DNA of 55,749 nucleotides from Parendozoicomonas sp. Alg238-R29 (GTDB taxonomy: Bacteria > Pseudomonadota > Gammaproteobacteria > Pseudomonadales > Endozoicomonadaceae). Below the pieces are notes generated by a model that searched no databases, was not told the DNA's origin, and saw only the letters and a list, made by a program, of their open reading frames with translations. This document shows positions 17,713-25,781 of the stretch, one piece after another; the first letter of the stretch is position 1; every line of letters begins with the position of its first letter. The stretch covers positions 1 to 55,749 of the forward strand of contig NZ_CAMZOG010000024.1 of assembly GCF_947331445.1 (NCBI RefSeq). Reading direction: 5' to 3'. A program made the position numbers and the translations under genes.

Positions 17713-17988
17713 TTATTCGTTCTCGTCAAAGCGATTGGCCACAAGAGCTGTAATAGCCTCAAGAGCCTTGTCGGCATCGTCACCTTCGGCCTCCAGCCGC
17801 AGGGATGTGCCTTTACTGGCTGCAAGCATCATGACCGACATAATGCTTTTTCCGTCTACCATTTTATCTGGTCGACCAACGCGTATGTTGCAGGTAAATG
17901 ACGTTGCCACACCTACAAATTTGGCTGCGGCCCGTGCATGGAGCCCGAGTTTATTTATGATTTCGATCTGTTCCTGAATAGCAGCCAT
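17713..17988 (-). CDS. ptsO: NPr, HPr-like phosphocarrier of the nitrogen PTS
   Basis: NPr accepts phosphate from EI-Ntr (PtsP) and passes it to EIIA-Ntr, encoded by ptsN on the same strand. The 91-aa length is typical of HPr proteins. The phosphorylated His lies in the GLHARAA motif (about H17) and the regulatory Ser region reads KSIMSVMMLAASKGT. Only five bases separate it from the rapZ stop, so the two are cotranscribed. ptsP is not in the window. Confidence 0.94.
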   Translation of the reverse strand: MAAIQEQIEIINKLGLHARAAAKFVGVATSFTCNIRVGRPDKMVDGKSIMSVMMLAASKGTSLRLEAEGDDADKALEAITALVANRFDENE

Positions 17989-17993
17989 AAAAG

Positions 17994-18902
17994 TTATTGC
18001 CCTTGTCCTGCTAATTGAGGTTCTGGTTTCCGTTCCAGTTCCCGGTGTCGTACCTGCACTGATGCCATTATGCCTTCAAAAGCTTTGGCCAGCAGCTCGC
18101 TAATATAGACAGAACGGTGCTGACCGCCGGTGCAGCCTATACCAATGGTCAAATAGCTTCTGTTACCTGATTCAAATGCTGGCAGCCAGTTATGGACGAA
18201 CTGAAAAATATCATCCCGCATGCGTGTGACAGATTCATGCGCTGACAAGAAGTCTTGTACGGGTTGTTGCTGCCCGGTCATTCCCCTCAGCTCTTCACGC
18301 CAGTAAGGGTTGGGGAGGCAGCGCACATCGAAAACAAAATCTGCATCTATGGGCACGCCCTTTTTAAAACCGAATGACTGAAACTGTAAGGAAAGTTCAT
18401 GGCGTTCTTTTCCTGCTACACGCTGGCGAATAACGCTGCGCAGATCGTGCAGGGAGAGACGGCTGGTATCGACGCGCATGTCAGCCGCATCGGCAATAAA
18501 TCCCAGAACCTCGGCTTCTTTTCTTATCGCTTCGTCTAGTGAGGACTCTCCATCGCTGAGCGGGTGACGACGACGGGTTGCACTGAATCGTTTCAGTAAT
18601 GTTTCATGATCTGCGTCCAGATAAATAATATCGCCGGTCAGGTTTTCCTGTTCCCGAAGCTGCTGATGAATCATGGGGAACTCTGCAAGTTCTCTGGGAG
18701 TGTTACGGGCATCAATGCTGACCGCCAGTGCATTGCCCGCGCCAGCAGGTTTATTTCTAAAACGTTTAACAAGGCTGATCAGTAGACTGGCAGGCAGATT
18801 ATCTACGCAGTAGAAACCCTGATCTTCGAGAGCTGCAAGAGCGGAACTTTTTCCCGAACCTGATCGCCCGCTGATAATTACGAGCCTAATGGTCTTTGGC
18901 AT
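17994..18902 (-). CDS. rapZ: RapZ, RNase adapter and nucleotide-binding protein
   Basis: RapZ senses glucosamine-6-phosphate and, in enterics, delivers the sRNA GlmZ to RNase E, tuning GlmS and so envelope precursor supply. The 302-aa protein has an N-terminal P-loop (ISGRSGSGKSSAL), a Walker-B-like IIYLDADHETLLKRF, and the C-terminal RNA-binding domain with VFDVRCLPNPYW and the GIGCTGGQHRSVYI motif. It lies in the conserved rpoN-hpf-ptsN-rapZ-ptsO order. A hairpin with a T-run lies between ptsN and rapZ, suggesting rapZ-ptsO-mgtE may have its own promoter. Confidence 0.95.
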   Translation of the reverse strand: MPKTIRLVIISGRSGSGKSSALAALEDQGFYCVDNLPASLLISLVKRFRNKPAGAGNALAVSIDARNTPRELAEFPMIHQQLREQENLTGDIIYLDADHETLLKRFSATRRRHPLSDGESSLDEAIRKEAEVLGFIADAADMRVDTSRLSLHDLRSVIRQRVAGKERHELSLQFQSFGFKKGVPIDADFVFDVRCLPNPYWREELRGMTGQQQPVQDFLSAHESVTRMRDDIFQFVHNWLPAFESGNRSYLTIGIGCTGGQHRSVYISELLAKAFEGIMASVQVRHRELERKPEPQLAGQGQ

Positions 18903-18975
18903 ATGTCACCGTATCCCCCGCCGATGGATCTTTATGAATTTGGATCCTTGGTCAAGCATAGGAAAAAAAGCAGGC

Positions 18976-19006
18976 AAAAAAAACAGGGCCTGCGATTGCA
19001 GACCCT
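18976..19006 (-). terminator. rho-independent terminator between ptsN and rapZ
   Basis: On the minus strand AGGGTCTGC pairs with GCAGGCCCT (one G-U pair) around AATC, followed by GTTTTTTTTG. It lies 24 bases past the ptsN stop and 74 bases before the rapZ start. This classic shape would separate ptsN from rapZ, although they form one operon in E. coli. Confidence 0.8.
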
Positions 19007-19029
19007 ATTAATTTATAAATAAATGAAAG

Positions 19030-19488
19030 TCACGCTGTAACTTTCGCTGTAAGCAAACGATAGAGGGTTTCGCTGCTGTCTGCTTCCCTCAGTTGTTCAC
19101 AGAGCGAATCGTTACTGAACTGCTCAGCTATTTGCCGCAGGAAATCCAGATGCCTCTCTGTTTCATGCTCTGGAACAACCAGCGCAAAAACAAGGTCGAC
19201 AGGTTTTTTGTCGATAGCATCGAAATCAATTGGTTTAGCGAGCCTGAGGAATACAGCCTGGGGTTCTTCGCAGTTTGCTACCCGGCAATGGGGTAATGCA
19301 AAGCCATTACCAAGACCTGTACTGCCGAACTTTTCCCGGGTAACAAGTTGGTTGAACAGCTCTTTGGCGTCAAGACCGGGTTGTCTTTGGCTGATGATGT
19401 TGGCGATGTATTCCAGAGTGCGCTTTTTGCTGGCTCCCTGCACGCCATATAAGGCGTGACCGGGAGCAAGAATATTCCGTAGACTCAT
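19030..19488 (-). CDS. ptsN: EIIA-Ntr, nitrogen PTS regulator
   Basis: PtsN is the terminal phosphoacceptor of the nitrogen PTS. Its phosphorylation state regulates potassium uptake, nitrogen metabolism and cell-envelope functions. The 152-aa protein has the EIIA fold and the active-site His at position 67 in LGNGFALPHCR, with the conserved PVDLVFALVVPE strand. Eighteen bases separate it from hpf. A terminator follows it. Confidence 0.95.
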   Translation of the reverse strand: MSLRNILAPGHALYGVQGASKKRTLEYIANIISQRQPGLDAKELFNQLVTREKFGSTGLGNGFALPHCRVANCEEPQAVFLRLAKPIDFDAIDKKPVDLVFALVVPEHETERHLDFLRQIAEQFSNDSLCEQLREADSSETLYRLLTAKVTA

Positions 19489-19506
19489 TGGATTTGGGAC
19501 CGGGGA

Positions 19507-19812
19507 TCAGTGAGAAGCCCCCTGAAGGCGATCAATATTCTTTTCCTTGTACTTCAAAAGTTGACGGTCAAGTTTATCAGTCAACAGGTCAATAGCAGCA
19601 TACATATCTTCATGCTCGGCTGAGGCAGCGATATCAGCGCTTCGAACGTGCAGAGTGGCTTCGGCGCATTGCCTTTGCTTCTCAATACTCAGGGTAACCT
19701 GAACACTTGTTATTCCATCGTAATGGCTGGCTAGCTTGTTAAGTTTTTTTGAAACGTACTCGTTCAGAGCTTCTGTTACGTCGAACTGATGACCACTGAT
19801 CTTAACTTGCAT
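19507..19812 (-). CDS. hpf: HPF, ribosome hibernation-promoting factor (short form)
   Basis: This short-form HPF/YfiA protein binds the 30S decoding centre in stationary phase and promotes 100S ribosome dimers together with RMF. The 101-aa sequence has the beta-alpha-beta-beta-beta-alpha pattern: MQVKISGHQFDVTEALNEYV, then ITSVQVTLSIEKQRQCAEATL, then DMYAAIDLLTDKLDRQLLKYKEK. It lies directly downstream of rpoN, its usual position. There is no C-terminal long-form dimerisation domain. Confidence 0.95.
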   Translation of the reverse strand: MQVKISGHQFDVTEALNEYVSKKLNKLASHYDGITSVQVTLSIEKQRQCAEATLHVRSADIAASAEHEDMYAAIDLLTDKLDRQLLKYKEKNIDRLQGASH

Positions 19813-19997
19813 GCGTTACTCTCCTGATGTCAGGTTGAGCAGCCCCGGCAATTCCATACCGGGCCGACACTTTAGATTCTATCACCAGTCCTGTGCCTCG
19901 TCTCGGATTTTGCGTATCTGGAATTCATTTCTTATGAGCCAAGGCACGCTTAGGGCTGATCTGACGCTGTGGTAGCGTGTTTTCTACAAAATGGTAG

Positions 19998-21482
19998 CTA
20001 TACCAGACGCTTTCGCTCATTAGATGGGGGAATCATTAGAGCTTCCCGGTACTTGGCGATGGTTCGTCTGGCGACCTTGATTCCCTGCTCGCCCAGAAGC
20101 GTAGCGATTTTGCTGTCGCTGAGAGGTTTTTTCGGACTTTCCTGAGCAACCAGTTTTTTGATAAGAGCCCTGATCGCCGTGGAAGAGCACTCTCCACCGG
20201 ATGTGGTGCTAACGTGGCTGGAGAAAAAGTATTTCAGCTCAAAAATTCCGCGAGGGGTATGCATGAACTTCTGGGTGGTGACCCGGGATATTGTTGATTC
20301 GTGCATATCAACTGCTTCGGCGATATCGTGAAGAACCAGAGGCTTCATGGCCTCCTCGCCGTAATCCAGAAAGCCACGCTGGTATTCAACAATGCGGGTT
20401 GCCACTTTCAGAAGTGTTTCGTTACGACTCTGCAGGCTCTTGATGAACCAGCGTGCTTCCTGAAGGTGATTTTTCAGGTAAGTATTGTCATCACTGGAAT
20501 CAGCACGCCGGATCAAGGACGCATAACCATCGTTAATGCGTAAATGTGGAGCTGTGTCAGGATTCAGATCAACAACCCAACGACCTTTGCGCTTACGAAC
20601 CAGAACATCCGGAATCACATACTCTGCTTCTGATTCCTGAAGTTCAGCGCCAGGGTGAGGGTTGAGGCTCTGGATAATAGTCAGCGCATCTTTGATCTGG
20701 GATTCTTTCAGGCGTGTACGGCGCATCAATGTCGCATAATCACGAGTACCAAGAAGGTCAATGTAACGATCAACAATGCGGTGAGCATTGATAACATCGT
20801 CTGTGGCTTCCGGAAGCTGGCGAAGTTGAATCAGCAGGCATTCGCGTAAATCCCGGCAACCAACACCAACGGGCTCAAAATGTTGTATGCGGTTGAGAAC
20901 CATCTCAACCTCGTCCATTTCAACCTCCCGTTCAGGGTCCTGATTTTCCAGAATATCTTCCAGTGACACGGTGAGATAACCGTTGTCATCAATGCCCTCA
21001 ATAATTGCCATGGCAATCATACGATCAGTGTCGGACATTGGAGCCAGATTCAGTTGCCACTCAAGATGATCCTGTAGAGTTTCGCTGGAACTGGTGCGGG
21101 CTGTGAAATCGTCAGTTGGGCCGTTTGGCTGGTTGCCAGAGCTGGAAGGTGCAGCCTGGTAAACATCATCCCAGCCGCTATCTACCGGCAGGTCTGAGGG
21201 GATGGATTCTGTCCAGTCTTCCTGGGTTTCTTTGGTCTCGTCAGTTCTTTCGGCCTTGGCGGATGCGTTCAGATCGGTCAGGCCAGCATCAGAAATGGCG
21301 TCCTGCGCTTCTGGGTCAACAGGTTGGAGTTCCTCTTGCTCTAGCATTGGGTTGCTTTCCAATGCCTGCTGAATCTCCTGCTGGAGATCCAGTGTAGAAA
21401 GTTGCAGCAAGCGAATGGCCTGTTGCAGCTGGGGTGTCATCGTCAGCTGCTGACCAATTTTAAGTTCAAGAGTTGGCTTCAT
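19998..21482 (-). CDS. rpoN: RNA polymerase sigma-54 factor
   Basis: Sigma-54 recruits RNA polymerase to -24/-12 promoters that need AAA+ activators. The 494-aa protein carries region I ([20 protein letters not shown], the Gln-rich activator-response segment), an acidic linker region II (about residues 55-110), the core-binding domain with [16 protein letters not shown], a helix-turn-helix ([19 protein letters not shown]), and the C-terminal RpoN box [10 protein letters not shown] that reads the -24 element. It lies 187 bases after lptB in the conserved lptB-rpoN-hpf order. Confidence 0.97.
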   Translation of the reverse strand: MKPTLELKIGQQLTMTPQLQQAIRLLQLSTLDLQQEIQQALESNPMLEQEELQPVDPEAQDAISDAGLTDLNASAKAERTDETKETQEDWTESIPSDLPVDSGWDDVYQAAPSSSGNQPNGPTDDFTARTSSSETLQDHLEWQLNLAPMSDTDRMIAMAIIEGIDDNGYLTVSLEDILENQDPEREVEMDEVEMVLNRIQHFEPVGVGCRDLRECLLIQLRQLPEATDDVINAHRIVDRYIDLLGTRDYATLMRRTRLKESQIKDALTIIQSLNPHPGAELQESEAEYVIPDVLVRKRKGRWVVDLNPDTAPHLRINDGYASLIRRADSSDDNTYLKNHLQEARWFIKSLQSRNETLLKVATRIVEYQRGFLDYGEEAMKPLVLHDIAEAVDMHESTISRVTTQKFMHTPRGIFELKYFFSSHVSTTSGGECSSTAIRALIKKLVAQESPKKPLSDSKIATLLGEQGIKVARRTIAKYREALMIPPSNERKRLV

Positions 21483-21669
21483 GGGATCGTATTATCCAGC
21501 CTTTACTGCACAGTCCTGCAAAATTATTTTCAACATCCCTGCCTGTTGGCTTAATGCTCGATAACGCTTCCGTATAAACCACTATATTACACTGACGTAT
21601 GCTCTAACGTGAAGCGCAGCTTGTGAAATACGAAGGGCTATATCCAATGAAGGAACAGCCCTGCAGGCG

Positions 21670-22395
21670 TTAAATCCGGAAGTGTTCTCCAAGGTAGACG
21701 TCGCGCACTTTCTGGTTGGCCAGAACTGTGTCACTGTTACCTGACGCGATGATCTGACCTTCGCTGACAATGTATGCATGCTCGCAGATGTCCAGCGTTT
21801 CCCGAACATTGTGATCTGTAATGAGTACGCCAATACCTCTGTTCTTCAGGTGTGTGACTATTTCTTTAATATCTGTTACGGAAATAGGATCTACACCGGC
21901 AAAGGGTTCATCAAGTAATATGAATGAAGGTTCAATGGCCAGAGCGCGGGCAATCTCAACCCGACGTCGTTCACCGCCAGACAGACTCATACCGAGGCTG
22001 TCACGAATGTGCTGAATATTGAACTCATTCAGCAGTTCTTCCATCTTTTCCAGACGTTGGGCTTTACTCAACCCTTTTCTGGTTTCCAAAATGGCCATGA
22101 TGTTATCGGCCACAGTCAGCTTCCGGAAAATTGATGCTTCCTGGGGCAGATAGCCAATACCAGCACGGGCTCTGCCGTGCATGGGTAATGCAGTCAGATT
22201 TTGGTCGTCAATGGAAATCTGGCCGCCTTCAGCATGAACCAGACCAACAATTATATAGAAACATGTGGTTTTTCCGGCTCCGTTAGGGCCAAGTAGGCCG
22301 ACGATCTGGCCACTTTCTATAGAAACAGAAACATCACGAACGACCTGCCGACCGCTGTAACTTTTCTTCAGGTGTTTTGCTTGCAGTTGTGCCAT
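21670..22395 (-). CDS. lptB: LptB, ATPase of the LPS exporter
   Basis: LptB powers the LptB2FG machine that extracts LPS from the inner membrane and pushes it along the LptC-LptA-LptD bridge. The 241-aa ABC protein shows Walker [11 protein letters not shown], the Q-loop [12 protein letters not shown], signature [15 protein letters not shown], Walker [14 protein letters not shown] and the switch His in [11 protein letters not shown]. It follows lptA by 23 bases. lptF and lptG are not in the window, as is usual. Confidence 0.97.
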   Translation of the reverse strand: MAQLQAKHLKKSYSGRQVVRDVSVSIESGQIVGLLGPNGAGKTTCFYIIVGLVHAEGGQISIDDQNLTALPMHGRARAGIGYLPQEASIFRKLTVADNIMAILETRKGLSKAQRLEKMEELLNEFNIQHIRDSLGMSLSGGERRRVEIARALAIEPSFILLDEPFAGVDPISVTDIKEIVTHLKNRGIGVLITDHNVRETLDICEHAYIVSEGQIIASGNSDTVLANQKVRDVYLGEHFRI

Positions 22396-22418
22396 GTGGC
22401 CTGTGTCTTTCTCTGCGT

Positions 22419-22946
22419 CTACTTGGATGAACCGGGAGCTTGATTGGGTTGGATTACCATCTGCACCCGGCCACCTGATTTCTTGGTTGTTCCGCCAGTA
22501 GCGTTAACAAGCTGTTTGAGTTGGTCGTAATTAATCTGGTCACCGATAAATGTATCACCCTTTTGAATCAGGCGAGCTTTTTCGATGAGTTTGATCTTGT
22601 CAGTGCCCATGTTGTAGTCGATGGTTATACCCCAGGCCTTTAGTAAGCCTTTGTCACCTTCCTGCTCTTCTTCGTAGTAGGCCAGGTCTTTATCACCTTC
22701 AGACACCACTCGTTTAATCTCACGATTCTGGGAGTAGATGGTGATAATGTCGCCGGTCAGTTTGGTGGAGCCCTGGGTCATTACAACATCGCCGCGATAG
22801 ATGGCAATGCCTTTTGCGTCGTCAATATCCGCATTATCAGAGGTAATGTGGATGGGCTTCTCTCTGTCACTGTTCAGAGCCCAGGATGGTGTGGTGGCCA
22901 TCACTGCAGCCAGAGCTAGATAAAAAGGGAGTTTAGCGGCTTTCAT
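22419..22946 (-). CDS. lptA: LptA, periplasmic LPS-bridge protein
   Basis: LptA polymerises through its beta-jellyroll to form the hydrophobic groove carrying LPS across the periplasm. The 175-aa product has a signal peptide (about residues 1-23, ending TPSWA before LNSD), an OstA-like core ([27 protein letters not shown]) and a C-terminal Lys/Gly-rich tail. Its start overlaps the 3' end of lptC by 14 bases, implying coupled translation. Confidence 0.95.
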   Translation of the reverse strand: MKAAKLPFYLALAAVMATTPSWALNSDREKPIHITSDNADIDDAKGIAIYRGDVVMTQGSTKLTGDIITIYSQNREIKRVVSEGDKDLAYYEEEQEGDKGLLKAWGITIDYNMGTDKIKLIEKARLIQKGDTFIGDQINYDQLKQLVNATGGTTKKSGGRVQMVIQPNQAPGSSK

Positions 22947-23520
22947 GTATGCTTCTTACCCTGGATTTAAGCTGAATAAAGTCCCGTTTATAAAAAGTGC
23001 GCATTCCTACAGCGTTAACGACACTGGTTGGACTTGTTAAGCGAACAGGTAAATCGGTCTCTGCGAAATCTTGTCCAGAGTAAACGGTCATAAAATCCGT
23101 GTCTATACGCTGCTCAGGGTTTCCTTGGGCGTCAGGCTGGATCATTACTACATTGTCAAACAGCTCAACAGTCTCTCCATCGGGGAGTATGCGACCATTG
23201 TCGGAAGTCGTGTGCCACGGCTGTTTACCTGTTTTTTCAGGATCACCGTTGTAACTCCACATATCTGGTTGAGTGAGCAGGGTTATATCGTTATGGGGGT
23301 AGTGACTAATTTCATCGGAAACCAGAGTCGATTCCAATTCGCCAGCCGGGCCGAACTCTTTGATGCGGGCATTGCGAACAAAGAAGTCAGGCGCCTTGTT
23401 TTCTGCTGCAGCTTGGCTTTTCACCATGGCATGGGGGTTGTCAGCGGTGTAGGACCAGTATCCAACAAGGCCGGTAAAGCCCAGAGCAAGAGCGATAAAT
23501 AATAACTGACGCAGAGACAT
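22933..23520 (-). CDS. lptC: LptC, inner-membrane LPS transport protein
   Basis: LptC is a bitopic protein that receives LPS from LptB2FG and hands it to LptA. An N-terminal membrane helix (LLFIALALGFTGLVGYW) is followed by a periplasmic jellyroll (about residues 45-190). I chose ATG 23520 (MSLRQLLF) because GGGAGG lies just upstream; a GTG four codons earlier (23532) overlaps that site. Upstream is kdsD, 82 bases away. The kdsC gene normally found between them is absent. Confidence 0.93.
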   Translation of the reverse strand: MSLRQLLFIALALGFTGLVGYWSYTADNPHAMVKSQAAAENKAPDFFVRNARIKEFGPAGELESTLVSDEISHYPHNDITLLTQPDMWSYNGDPEKTGKQPWHTTSDNGRILPDGETVELFDNVVMIQPDAQGNPEQRIDTDFMTVYSGQDFAETDLPVRLTSPTSVVNAVGMRTFYKRDFIQLKSRVRSIHESR

Positions 23521-23602
23521 CAGGCCTCCCACTGTATCTGGTTCGGGGTTGCGGAAGGCTGTTGGAGTGCAGTTGTTGTAAACGGTGCTTTCATATTACC
23601 TG

Positions 23603-24589
23603 TCAGACAACACCTGCTTTGAGTAGGTCATGCATATTAATTGCACCAACCGGATGTTTTTCATCATCAACGCAGATCAAACCGCTGATCTTATGATCTT
23701 CCATAACTTTCAGGGCTTCTGCTGCCAGGATGTCGGAAGTGATAGTGACGCAGTTTTCCGTCATCACCTCTTCCACTCTGGTAGAGCGTGGATCGATGCC
23801 ATTATCCAGTGTCCGGCGGAGATCTCCGTCAGTAAATATTCCCCGCAGGCGACGTTGACCATCGGTAATGGCGGTCATACCCATACCTTTGCCGGTCACT
23901 TCCAAAAGGGCATTGCGCAGATCGGTACCTTCTTCCACAACAGGAAGACGGCTACCGGTATGCATGATATCGCTGACTTTCAGTAGCAGGCGACGGCCAA
24001 GGCTGCCCCCTGGGTGGGAGAAGGCAAAGTCTTCTGCAGTAAAACCACGAGCTTCCAGAAGGGCGATGGCCAGCGCATCACCCATCACCAGTGTTGAGGT
24101 GGTACTGGATGTCGGAGCCAGGTCCAGTGGGCAGGCTTCTTGGTCAACACCGGTATTCAGGTGAACATCAGCGCTGGTGGCCAGTGCAGACTTTGGGTTA
24201 CCGGTCATAGCAATCATGGGGATGCCGAGACGCTTGAACAGAGGAATAAGGGTGACAACCTCGGAGCTGTTGCCAGAGTTGGAAAGAGCAATGACAACAT
24301 CATCGGCTGTAATCATGCCCATGTCACCGTGCTGGGCTTCGCCAGGGTGCACAAAGAAAGAGGGGGTGCCGGTACTGGCAAGCGTTGCAGCTATTTTATT
24401 GCCAATATGACCGGACTTTCCCATTCCTGTAACGACAACCCGGCCACGGCAGGCCAGCAATAATTCACAGGCTTTGGCGAAGGTCTGGTTAATGCGATCC
24501 TGCAGTGCCTCTACAGCCCGGCGCTCTATATCCACTGTGCGCCGCCCGGAGGCAATAAAGTCTTCAGCACTCTTCATCGGTGTTGCCAT
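23603..24589 (-). CDS. kdsD: arabinose-5-phosphate isomerase
   Basis: KdsD interconverts ribulose-5-phosphate and arabinose-5-phosphate, the first step of KDO synthesis for LPS. The 328-aa enzyme has an N-terminal SIS domain (VVVTGMGKSGHIGNKIAATL; ALSNSGNSSEVV; PTSSTTSTLVMGDALA) and two C-terminal CBS domains (about residues 205-325). It lies in the kdsD-lptCAB order next to the yrbG antiporter gene. Confidence 0.96.
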   Translation of the reverse strand: MATPMKSAEDFIASGRRTVDIERRAVEALQDRINQTFAKACELLLACRGRVVVTGMGKSGHIGNKIAATLASTGTPSFFVHPGEAQHGDMGMITADDVVIALSNSGNSSEVVTLIPLFKRLGIPMIAMTGNPKSALATSADVHLNTGVDQEACPLDLAPTSSTTSTLVMGDALAIALLEARGFTAEDFAFSHPGGSLGRRLLLKVSDIMHTGSRLPVVEEGTDLRNALLEVTGKGMGMTAITDGQRRLRGIFTDGDLRRTLDNGIDPRSTRVEEVMTENCVTITSDILAAEALKVMEDHKISGLICVDDEKHPVGAINMHDLLKAGVV

Positions 24590-24656
24590 AAGAGAAGCGT
24601 TTATACATCCAAAAAACGATTGATGGGATTGTAACGAAACAACTGCCTGGCTGCTA

Positions 24657-25625
24657 TCAACTTCCGGTGGTCAGAATCAGGAGACTATAGGCTATATAGC
24701 AGGCCAGAAGTAGAGTTCCAGATATTCGCCCTATGACTTTTGGGCGCTTGCCAATCAGGGTGAGAGCCACCAGAAGCAATGTTAGTCCGGTCATGATCGG
24801 ATAATCCCGGGCGAAAGCCGAGGGGTCAATGGCCATGGGGGAAACCAGCCCGGGCACGGCCATTACGGCCAGCAGGTTGAATATATTGGAGCCAATGATG
24901 TTGCCAATCGCCATATCGTGGTGCTTTTTCAGGGCGCTGGCGATACAAGCGGCGAGCTCCGGAAGGCTGGTGCCGATGGCGACGACTGTCAAGCCAATGG
25001 TTAATTCGCTCATGCCTAGCTCTAGAGCTATTTCTGTGGCTGCCCACACCAACATTCTGGAACTGGCCAGAAGTACTGCCAGACCTGTTACCAAAACAAA
25101 AAATGCCTTCCCTTGAGGTATGTCCGGAATGTCTTCATCACTCTCTTGTCCCACAGAGGTGGTCTCGCCGACATCGGGTTGTTTCTGCCAGTGGTTGAAA
25201 ATCAGAAGAGTGATGATCAGTGCGCACACCATGACCACACCTTCAAAAAAGCCGATGTAATTGTCATACATCATGAACCCGGAGGTTATGGTGATCATTG
25301 CCAGAAGGGGCAGCTCTTTTTTCATCAAGCGGTCGTTAACCGGAATTGGTGCAACCAGAAGCGTGATCCCAAGAACTAGAGCTATGTTAGCGATGTTGGA
25401 GCCCAGTGCATTGCCGATCGCCAGGTCTCCATGACCGGATGTGGCAGCCATTAGTGAAACCAGAATTTCAGGGGCGGATGTGCCTATGGAGATAATGGTC
25501 AGGCCTATCAGCATAGGTGACATACCCAGATTTCTGGCAGTGGCGGCGGCACCATTTACAAAATGATCAGCGCTCCACATCAAGGCGATGAAACCGAGAA
25601 TCAGGGCTCCTGTGGCTAGTAGCAT
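24657..25625 (-). CDS. yrbG: YrbG-like calcium/sodium:proton antiporter (CaCA family)
   Basis: This is an inner-membrane cation exchanger of the CaCA superfamily. The 322-aa protein has about ten membrane helices and two inverted alpha repeats: GTSAPEILVSLMAATSG with ALGSNIANIALVLG in the first half, and GTSLPELAACIASALKK with IIGSNIFNLLAV in the second. An acidic cytoplasmic loop (about residues 150-170, ESDEDIPDIPQ) separates the halves. It is followed at 67 bases by kdsD. In related genomes it lies head to head with mlaF; here an extra gene intervenes. Confidence 0.94.
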   Translation of the reverse strand: MLLATGALILGFIALMWSADHFVNGAAATARNLGMSPMLIGLTIISIGTSAPEILVSLMAATSGHGDLAIGNALGSNIANIALVLGITLLVAPIPVNDRLMKKELPLLAMITITSGFMMYDNYIGFFEGVVMVCALIITLLIFNHWQKQPDVGETTSVGQESDEDIPDIPQGKAFFVLVTGLAVLLASSRMLVWAATEIALELGMSELTIGLTVVAIGTSLPELAACIASALKKHHDMAIGNIIGSNIFNLLAVMAVPGLVSPMAIDPSAFARDYPIMTGLTLLLVALTLIGKRPKVIGRISGTLLLACYIAYSLLILTTGS

Positions 25626-25781
25626 GTATCCGGGACCGTTTGTTTTAGGAGGGTAAATTAGGGAATCTGACCATTCTACGGATTTTGGCGCAGGATTCCA
25701 TCCAGCTTAACTGTTCACCACGCAATGAAATTGCTGACTATTCTGAATACATAATTGCAAGGATGCAGGGGTTTATTATCT

